Below are positions 51,370 to 64,000 of a stretch of DNA of 64,000 nt, piece after piece. The stretch lies in contig OX030958.1 in NCBI GenBank assembly GCA_943735955.1, positions 11,539,362 through 11,603,361 on the forward strand, written 5' to 3'. The stretch comes from Piscicola geometra (taxonomy: Eukaryota > Annelida > Clitellata > Hirudinida > Piscicolidae). The notes under the pieces are model-generated. The model worked only from the letters and a program-made list of their open reading frames with translations, ran no database searches and was not told where the DNA came from. Within the stretch, counting starts at the first letter, position 1. Each line of letters opens with the position of its first letter. Both the position numbers and the translations under genes were made by a program.

Positions 51370-52534
51370 ATAAATTTTATTTTGCTGCTTCTATTAAATT
51401 TGAAGTGCGTTTTTATTTTATTGCTTAAGCCTGTGAGAAACACGGAGAGATTTTTAAAATTAAATTTTATATGGTTTCATTTAATTTACAACTAATAAGA
51501 TGAATAGAATTCATTAAATATATTTTTCAATACTATTTATTTAAATTTAAAGCATGCAAAAAAAAAATTTTAACTTTAAAAGAGTCATATAACGTTTCAT
51601 ATAAAAAAAAGTCCACAAACAATTTTCTAAGAAAGATATCGTAAATTGCAAGGTTTTTATAGATAATTTATTGCGTTGTCAAATTCAGGCTTAATTTATT
51701 TTTCGCCTCAAGTTATTAATGAGAGCTCTAAAATATTTATATTTATGATCGAATTTAGGAAGGTAAAAAAGATATTTATAAATTTAAACGCTTGAAAGAC
51801 CTCTAGGCGAGCATTGAATAGTACGTTCTACGTTTGAATGAGTAAGGGAGCCTTAATGGTATGGGGCTTTGGCGAGTATGAGATGGAAATGTATGTAATC
51901 TCTCTGCAAGGGTGGTAGCAATGTTCAGCAAATCGGAGTTGAGTCCAATGGTGCTTCGATGAGCCTGTAAGTGCAGGGATGTTCAGTCAGAAGGGCTTTG
52001 TGGATTAGGCGGAATTAGGATGTTCTGATGCTTCCAAATAAGTGTTTTTTGAACAAAAATCTATCTCCTCGTTGAGCTTGAGGCCATTTGTAAGGAATAA
52101 TGTTGATTCCTCTTGAAGCGTTCATTGCAGATTGTATATAAAGACTGGAGCCTTGACGAGACAGGCGATGAGAATGAAAGGAAAAGGTGGCGAGAGGAGG
52201 AAAAGGAAAGTCGATGAGGAAGGTTTGTTAGTGCATTTGTTCAACGTAGTTTGAAATGTGAAGTGAGTTTGCATATTATTGTCTCTTTGGTTTAAAAAAA
52301 CATAGAAACTGCATCCAAAATTAAGACTTCAAATAGAATAAATTCTTTACAAAATATATTAAGTTATATATTATTCTGAAAGTAGTTTTATTAATTCTTC
52401 CTTTCTTATCCTGCACCTGCAAAATGCTTCTGAGCGTTCACAAAACTATTCAAATGAATATTTTATTTATAAAAATAGCAATTTTTAATTGGAAATATAT
52501 TTATTCTAACCATTTTCTGATTTTAAAACTAACT
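51370..52534. other. AT-rich intergenic DNA
   Basis: About 1.2 kb with no gene, simple repeat or defined transposon seen. Confidence 0.4.
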
Positions 52535-52542
52535 TTACTTTT

Positions 52543-54055
52543 GGTTGTTCTCGCTTGGAGACCCCCGCCTTCATACAAACATATACCCATACATTTATAA
52601 GTAGTTTGATTGGCCCAGCGTTAATATATGCATGACTTTGATTGGTCACTACTTGTGTAAAAACATGACTAAAACATATATTACGCAGCTTTAAGATTAA
52701 CATTTTATAGCTAACGGCACTGTTTATTTACTAATATCAGCTGATGTATGTAAGACATGAAAATAATGATAAATAAAGGCGGCCATTTTTTTTAATCTTT
52801 CGGCAACTATTTGATACGAGATATATCGTAAAATGAACAAGAATTATGGCTTATTTACTTCTAGAATATGACCTGAATGAAAAAGAGAGAAACAATCAAA
52901 GTCGAAAAAATTTCATCGAAATGATTTATTGCTCTAATTATTAGAGTCTAATTTGCAGCATATCCTTTGCAGCTTTAACAAATTCAAATCTGTTCACAGT
53001 CGTTTAAAAATTAAGTTTTTACCACTTTATTAAACTCGATATGTTAAAAATGTAAAAATATTATGTGAAATTGTTCACTAAAAAAATGTTGGCATAATAT
53101 TGGTCAGAGGACTAAAAGTCATCAGCATGTTTTACTAATAAAACGTGGGTAGATGTTTCATAATTTTAAAGTATTTTCTTTTGCCTATCAGCAGTCAGAA
53201 TATTTCTTCTTGGATAGTCCTGACATGTTTTATTTTAAATCTTCTTTTTATCAATGTCAGCTACCATGATACAAAATAGGTGGTTAAATTAAGTTGATAA
53301 TGGGTTTGAAAATATTATAGAACAGTGTCATAATGTTGAAAAAAAGACCTATTTCACTGTTAGTGGGCAAGTCACTTCAAAACCCAACAGGCCATAGGCT
53401 GCTCCATTCTCTTGACTGATCTCTTTTGCTTCTGCTGGTGCACATGGAATGTGCTTGGTTTTCGTTAGCTCAAATCTCTTCTAGCCCTTTGTATTTTGTT
53501 GTTGTTGAATGAGTGAGAATGAATAAGCCTTATTCAATAAGGAAGGAACATACATTCTCAGTGGGATGGTTTTCGAGAATAAAAACAATTGATGCACTAT
53601 CTTACGTGAAATACTTAATAATAGGTTTTTATTACCTTCAATTAAGTTTAAACTTTTAAAAATTAAGTTTTACGTGAAATACTTAATAATTGGTAAAATA
53701 GAATATTTTAAATTTATAAGATATTTTTCACCATATTACTAGTAAAACATTTTTAATAAATTAAAAAATATTATGTGAAATTTTTCAATAAAAAAGTTGT
53801 TGCATAATATTGGTCAGAGCACTAAATGTCATAGGCAAAACTTAAATTATTTTATTTTGCCTATTAGCATTACCACACAGCTATTTAAACATTGGAAACT
53901 TGTCTTCAATAATTGTTATGGATGTGTGCTTGTGTGTATGTGCATTTTATGTTTGGTGGACCAATCAAATGCATGCATACTAATCAACGCTGGGCCAATC
54001 AAACTATATGAGTATATGTTTGTATGAAGGCGGGGGTCTACAAGCGAGAGCATCC
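52543..54055. mobile_element. Non-autonomous DNA transposon, 8-bp target duplication
   Basis: Exact 8-bp direct repeats ttactttt (52535-52542 and 54056-54063) border inverted termini: ggttgttctcgcttggagac at the left and ggatgctctcgcttgtagac on the other strand at the right. The inverted similarity extends about 80 bp and includes ccaatcaaac. No coding capacity is seen. The interior has an internal direct duplication (about 53040-53180 and 53740-53880) and matches the element at 39792-40708 in reverse orientation. Superfamily uncertain (hAT or Merlin). Confidence 0.8.
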
Positions 54056-54089
54056 TTACTTTTTATTGACAATTTAATAATTCGATTAT

Positions 54090-54268
54090 TGTTCGGAATG
54101 CCACTCGACACCATGTACACACTGCCGATCGTCTCCACCTTGGTGTTTGAAGTTTTAGCATTTTATATTTTAATTAAGTTTCATTTAGCAAAAACTTCTT
54201 AGCTATTTTTATTAGGATCAAGTGTCAATAAAACTATAGGCTAAATTCTATTGAATGGAGTATCTGGA
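54090..54268. repeat. Exact 179-bp duplicate of a cyclase exon border
   Basis: This segment is identical to 55512-55690, which holds the first 49 bp of the second guanylate cyclase exon and 130 bp of the intron before it. The copy is in the same orientation and lies 27 bp from the target duplication of the transposon at 52543-54055, past the end of the cyclase gene. Confidence 0.92.
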
Positions 54269-54571
54269 CGGAAATCGAAAATCTATCAATCAAATCATTT
54301 TTCTTTTTTAGAAAACTACATTTTTTTTTCTTTTTCACAGCACGATACTTTTTCAGAAAATTGTTATGAGGGTTATTAAAGGGCATGTGCAGTTAGCATG
54401 AACTAGGCAAATATTTAAAGTATACAAATCTTAAATTATACCTTTTTTCAACTATAAAAAAACTGCTGATAAGTTTAAGAAATATTAAATTTTAAAATAA
54501 TCAAAGCAGAAATACTGTCTCTAGCTGATAAGAACTGTCTTTAAAATTTAAGGACATGGCAGCGTCGTGTT

Positions 54572-57112
54572 CTACATAAACTTCTGAATTCCTTTTTTCC
54601 CGACCAGCCAGTATGTGTTCATTTCTCCCTTGCCCTTATAGCAGAAGAAAATTGTCCAAAAGTGAAATTATAAATAGCTTTTAAATATGACATTTAAAAT
54701 TACGATAGCTATTAACGTTGATATTACATTCTCGGAAAACTATTATAAATTTATATTCAAATTCAGAGCTTTAAAAATTCTAAAATAATTGAATTATCCT
54801 AAACTAAAAAAGTAATAAATTATGAGCATAATTACATTTTTAAGTCTAAATAGCTATTCTAGAATGGAGAGAATACGTGTCATCGACAGAACCTTTATGT
54901 AAATGCAGCCCCTGCTTTCCATCCTGAAAATGTAGTTCTTCAAGAGTTCGTTGTGCGTCGCCTCACTTATGTGTATTTTGTTGGCTGTGAGATGGAAAAA
55001 AGTAAATACAATTGTTTTTAGAAGTTTTTTTAGAAAGTGATTGACTAACTTTACTATAAATTGACTTCTGAATTAATTGAATTAATGCCTAATTCATCCA
55101 ATTAAGCCAACTTGAATTTGAATAAAGAGCGCTATAGAAATCTATTTGATTGATTGATTGATTGATTAAAAAGACTACGTAGTCCGTGCGATTGCATGCG
55201 GGAGGCGGTGTTGACGGCGTCTCCGAAGAGGCAGTACCTCGGCAGTCTGTTGCCCACCACGCCACCGACCACCGGACCTGCAAAATAAGTAAAAAATCAA
55301 AAATAAGATTTTTTCGATTTTCATTAATTTTGAATAATGAGATGAAAAGGGACTTTCTTAACCACCAACAACCACCAACAACCACCGGTGTGCACTCCTA
55401 TCCTGAGCATGAGTTTCTGGTCGTTCTTCGAAGGGACTGCGAAATCAGCGCAAGCCTGGACGAGGTTCAACGACAGACGTGCAATCTCGGCGCTGTGTCT
55501 GTTGCCGTTCCTGTTCGGAATGCCACTCGACACCATGTACACACTGCCGATCGTCTCCACCTTGGTGTTTGAAGTTTTAGCATTTTATATTTTAATTAAG
55601 TTTCATTTAGCAAAAACTTCTTAGCTATTTTTATTAGGATCAAGTGTCAATAAAACTATAGGCTAAATTCTATTGAATGGAGTATCTGGATTGTAGACTA
55701 AAGCAATACATTGAAACCAATTCAGATACCAAAAAGCTCAATCTCCCACCAATCCTCTATGCCTCCCTACTGTCATGGCAGGAAAGTACCTTGTAGACGT
55801 CGTACTGGAGGATTTGAAGGTCGATGAAGGAGTAAACCTCGTTCAGAAAGTCAACCACCTTGACAGGCGTCGTCTTGCTCGAGATCTCAACAAAGTCGAC
55901 GATGTCGCTGAAGAAGATGGTCACCGCCTCAAACTGCTCTGCCACTATCTTCTCGCCCATCTGCAGCTTCAGAGCCAGAGAAGTTGGCAAGATTTCTTGA
56001 ACGATATTCTCAGTTTTTCGTTTTTCTTTTTGCAGTTCTACTGACTTGCTTTCGATCGACTTGATGTAGTTGGCAAGATTGGTGGACATGGCGAAGGCGC
56101 TGAAGAGGTTTAAGGGTAGCGCCACTCCCAAGATCACTGCGAGCACCACTGACTCGTATATGATGTACTTCTCACGTCTTTCGATCTCCTTTGCCGCCAC
56201 TGATTGGAACCTGCCTATGTATTCATCCACAAAATTGTCCAGCACTTCAATTCCGAATTTTGACCTCTGAAGCCAAGTCAGAAGTTCGACGTTGTCGAGG
56301 GTGGTGATGGTGACGTTGTTGAAAATGTCCATCTCCATCTGCCTCGATTCGTTCCAGTACGCTTCCATTTGCTTTTGCTTCACGTCCCAAGTTTCCTTCA
56401 AGAACGAGTCAACATGAAAAGCTAGATTGAGGTCTCTCAAAGCATTTTCTGAGTTCGTGGCGTAGACGAGAAGTTCTGGCAGAGTGATGAAGCCCTGTTT
56501 GAAGTAGAGGAGGCCAGTGAGCATGGCGCCTGAAGAGCTGGCAAGGCTGTTGATCAGCAGTTGCACTGCCAAGGTCATCTTGTGAGGGAAGAGTGTCGAC
56601 TGGGAAATGAGAGGCTTGATGGAGAGTTCTGCGATGCGTTGGATGAAGTTGTTGAATCGTTGGATGCACACAATGGGCTTTATGTAGCGCAAATCTACTG
56701 GCTTCAAACGAACATTCTGCAACTCCTCGTACAAGTCGGCTCCCAAGTTCTCAAGAAGAGTTTGACTTTCACTTGAAAGGAACTCTCTGCTCAGAATAGC
56801 GTAAGACATTTCATACAAGTCTTCGAGTTTGCTGTATCTACTTGCAATCTTGCCTGGTCCCAGCATCACCACCACCTCTGCACATTCTTGCGTCACTCTG
56901 TTCAGGATCACCTTGCAGCTCTTCAAGTGCTCGAAGCCTTGCATGAAGAGCTTGATGTCGTTTATCTTTCTGGAACTCTGCAACAACGCCACCAAACTGT
57001 AGACCAGACTGAGCAGACAGGCGCTTCCGATGGCAAACACCAGTCTGAACACCCATGGCATGTAGCCCTTGGAAAGGCTGTTCAGAAAAGAAAGAAAACC
57101 TCTTCTGACCAT
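54572..57112 (-). CDS. Membrane guanylate cyclase with NIT-like sensor domain
   Basis: Predicted receptor-type cyclase making cGMP. Exons 55790-57112, 55386-55560, 55179-55277, 54893-54984 and 54572-54634 join in phase to 583 aa. A first membrane segment (about residues 19-43, [20 protein letters not shown]) and a second (about 319-343, [20 protein letters not shown]) enclose about 275 helical extracellular residues, the layout of nitrate/nitrite-sensing (NIT) cyclases. A signalling helix ([20 protein letters not shown]) leads to the catalytic domain: FFSDIVDF (metal Asp 403), [27 protein letters not shown] (Cys 515 for GTP, Asn 522, Arg 526) and [13 protein letters not shown]. Ser 447 replaces the second metal-binding Asp, so activity as a homodimer is doubtful. 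No kinase-homology domain is present. The NIT call is structural inference; the cyclase domain is certain. Confidence 0.88.
55118..55168 (+). mobile_element. Retroposon 3' tail
   Basis: The sequence ttgaatttgaataaagagcg continues as ctatagaaatctatttgatt and ends in gattgattgattg. It matches the tails at 25164-25212 and 32838-32888 and lies in a cyclase intron, 11 bp from the donor at 55178. Confidence 0.6.
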
Positions 57113-58471
57113 TTTCCAGTTTGGAAATCTGACTTCTAAGGTTTCTTTTTATACATTCCCTTTGCACTTCATCCAAGTGTTACATTTAATCAAGGCTAGA
57201 AGGCGTTTAATCATGGCCTCTAAATCATACCTGCCTTCTCTAATCTGAAAAGCTTGAAAATGTTATTAACTCATCGCTGAAATTAATTTGTGTTACTCAA
57301 TCCATACGTCAAAATAAATTAACTTTTTTTGAAAAATTTATTTTATAAACCCAAGACTTTTTCACGCCACAAAAGTAATCAATACAGAATTTTTCCCAAG
57401 AACATCATCTTTACAACAACACTGTTTATAAAATCAGAATCACCATTATAAAAGTTGATTTGTTCAAATTAATTATAATTTTAGATAACTTCACAATACA
57501 ATGCGGCAAAAAAATCTGTTCAACCTTTCATTGCTGCGACTGGCACCTACACATCATCTATGCGTAAATAAGGTGATAGCCGCAGTGAATAGCAGTGAAT
57601 GTTTTCGTTAAAAAAGCATTTCAAGGTATTCTAAAAAAATGAAATATAACTTTTAAATTTAAAATGTTCTTGCGTATGTTTGCAATTATCTCCAAATGTT
57701 ACATGCATGATGAAACATTGAAGTTGAACATTTTAAAGCTTCTTCATAAAATATTGAAAGCTTAAGAAGCGGCTGATTCCAAATTCATGAAAATATCTCG
57801 AATGTTTGTGCATCGTATTTTACATGAGAAGACAAAATCCAAGCAAAAAAAGAAGAAAATTCTAGCCACTCTCCGAGCCAAACAGCATTTAAGTGAGGAG
57901 AGTTTAACAAGTGCGAGGTGAGAAGTAAAATCTATTGACTGCATTACTCTGGAATAGAGGAGAGTAATGTCTCTTGGGGGAGCGCTGTGAATGTGGCATT
58001 AATTGTCTTATCAAGCAGGGAGCCTAGTGGCCTCATGCTGGGTGTGTGAATCGACAGGTGTTCTCAGGGCTTTGATGGATCCATTGTGGTCTGGGAAGAC
58101 TGCTTCAATTAAAGGATCATCTTTAATGCTAGAGTTTCGATGACTCATGAAAGTGAGTGTGCTTAATTTATGAATGTTTCGCAATGAAGTCCCTCAGTTG
58201 AAAAGCACTGAAACAAAACGTCTTTATGAAAGAAAGTATTGATGTTAAGCTTCAACAGATTTAATAAAACTTATAAATGTATTAATTCTAAAAACATTTT
58301 GAGATTAATAATTGCATTTAATAAAGTCTAAATGACACAACTTAAATTGCAGGAGTCTTAAAGAATCTTACAGCGTACATGCCTTAAAACACACACACAC
58401 ACATGTGAATCTACAACACTTAAGAACCTTCTCTCATATTAACACGTCTGCTTCTGAAAAGGGTTTCGAGG
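57113..58471. other. Intergenic DNA cyclase to TLE
   Basis: About 1.3 kb. The right end should be the TLE 3' UTR and the left end the cyclase promoter. A plus-strand stretch at 58062-58110 (GFDGSIVVWEDC) vaguely resembles a WD repeat but is not supported as an exon. Confidence 0.4.
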
Positions 58472-63752
<5,281 letters not shown>

Positions 63753-63884
63753 CTTCAAAAAAGAATAATAATCATTATTATAATCATTAAATGATGTTTC
63801 AGTAATAATCATTGAATCTTGTTTCAGTTTTAAAATGTTTGTTAATTTAATTTTTATTAAATAAATCATTTAAAGATGTAAAAA

Positions 63885-64000
63885 TGCAGTGTTTAAAGTA
63901 TAAGAAATGGAAAGAGAGTAAAAGGATGAGTGAAAGAAGAAGGATGAGTGAAAGAAGGAGTGAAGGATGAGTGAAAGAAGGAGTGAAGGATGAGTGAAAG
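63885..64000. repeat. GAGTGAAAGAAGGA repeats at the window edge
   Basis: Purine-rich units (ggatgagtgaaagaagga) repeat to the end of the window inside a TLE intron. A small GGAT block at 63580-63680 precedes the 63699-63752 exon. Confidence 0.8.

Noticed and set aside
55186..55572. 128-codon plus-strand frame
   Set aside because: Antisense shadow of guanylate cyclase exons 55179-55277 and 55386-55560.
58062..58110. WD-repeat-like GFDGSIVVWEDC on the plus strand after an AG
   Set aside because: Only about 17 residues, no neighbouring exons on this strand, and it may be chance; the real WD40 gene is on the opposite strand.

Overview
This window is nuclear DNA from an invertebrate animal. Genes are split into many short exons with GT-AG borders, introns and intergenic DNA are AT-rich and full of micro- and minisatellites, and every recognisable protein is a metazoan family. 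The mix (a NIT-domain-like membrane guanylate cyclase, an ADAMTS-type secreted protease without thrombospondin repeats, a nicotinamidase, tRNA-derived SINEs, retroposon tails ending in GATT repeats) fits a lophotrochozoan, possibly an annelid; the species is an inference, not shown.

Layout. 24-1194: hAT-type non-autonomous transposon with an exact 8-bp target duplication. 1579-6083 (-): SLMAP, FHA domain plus coiled coil, 3' end outside the window. 6471-22041 (+): DLEC1/CFAP81, a ciliary protein in 39 exons, head-to-head with SLMAP. 22483-24260 (+): DAPP1-like SH2-PH adaptor. 24446-24684 (-): last exon of an unidentified gene. 26439-30920 (+): DDX39B/UAP56 helicase with a decayed hAT element in an intron. 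31416-33109 (+): EXOSC1/CSL4. 33572-34748 (+): unrecognised 245-aa protein. 34941-39222 (-): ADAMTS-like secreted metalloprotease, tail-to-tail with the previous gene. 40854-43956 (+): CCCH zinc finger plus Tudor protein. 44739-46678 (-): nicotinamidase. 47397-48068 (-): AVEN. 49268-50076 (-): 3' part of a peptide-type GPCR. 54572-57112 (-): receptor-like guanylate cyclase. 58472-63752 (-): Groucho/TLE, 5' end outside the window.

The genes do not form a pathway. DDX39B and EXOSC1 both act on RNA (export and decay), the Tudor protein may act on RNA, SLMAP and DLEC1 are both linked to centrosome or cilium biology and share a 0.4-kb promoter region, and the others are unrelated neighbours. Exon models were joined by hand from splice signals, matching reading phase and family resemblance; nearly all junctions keep phase. 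Exceptions are stated.

Most interesting points: (1) the Tudor gene has seven identical-phase 5' splice sites repeated every 33 bp; (2) the guanylate cyclase has Ser where the second metal-binding Asp is expected; (3) two transposons with related interiors but different inverted repeats lie in opposite orientation; (4) a 179-bp exact copy of a cyclase exon border lies beside one of them; (5) the DAPP1-like linker has no tyrosine; (6) several GATT/AATC microsatellites start at the tail of one dispersed retroposon.
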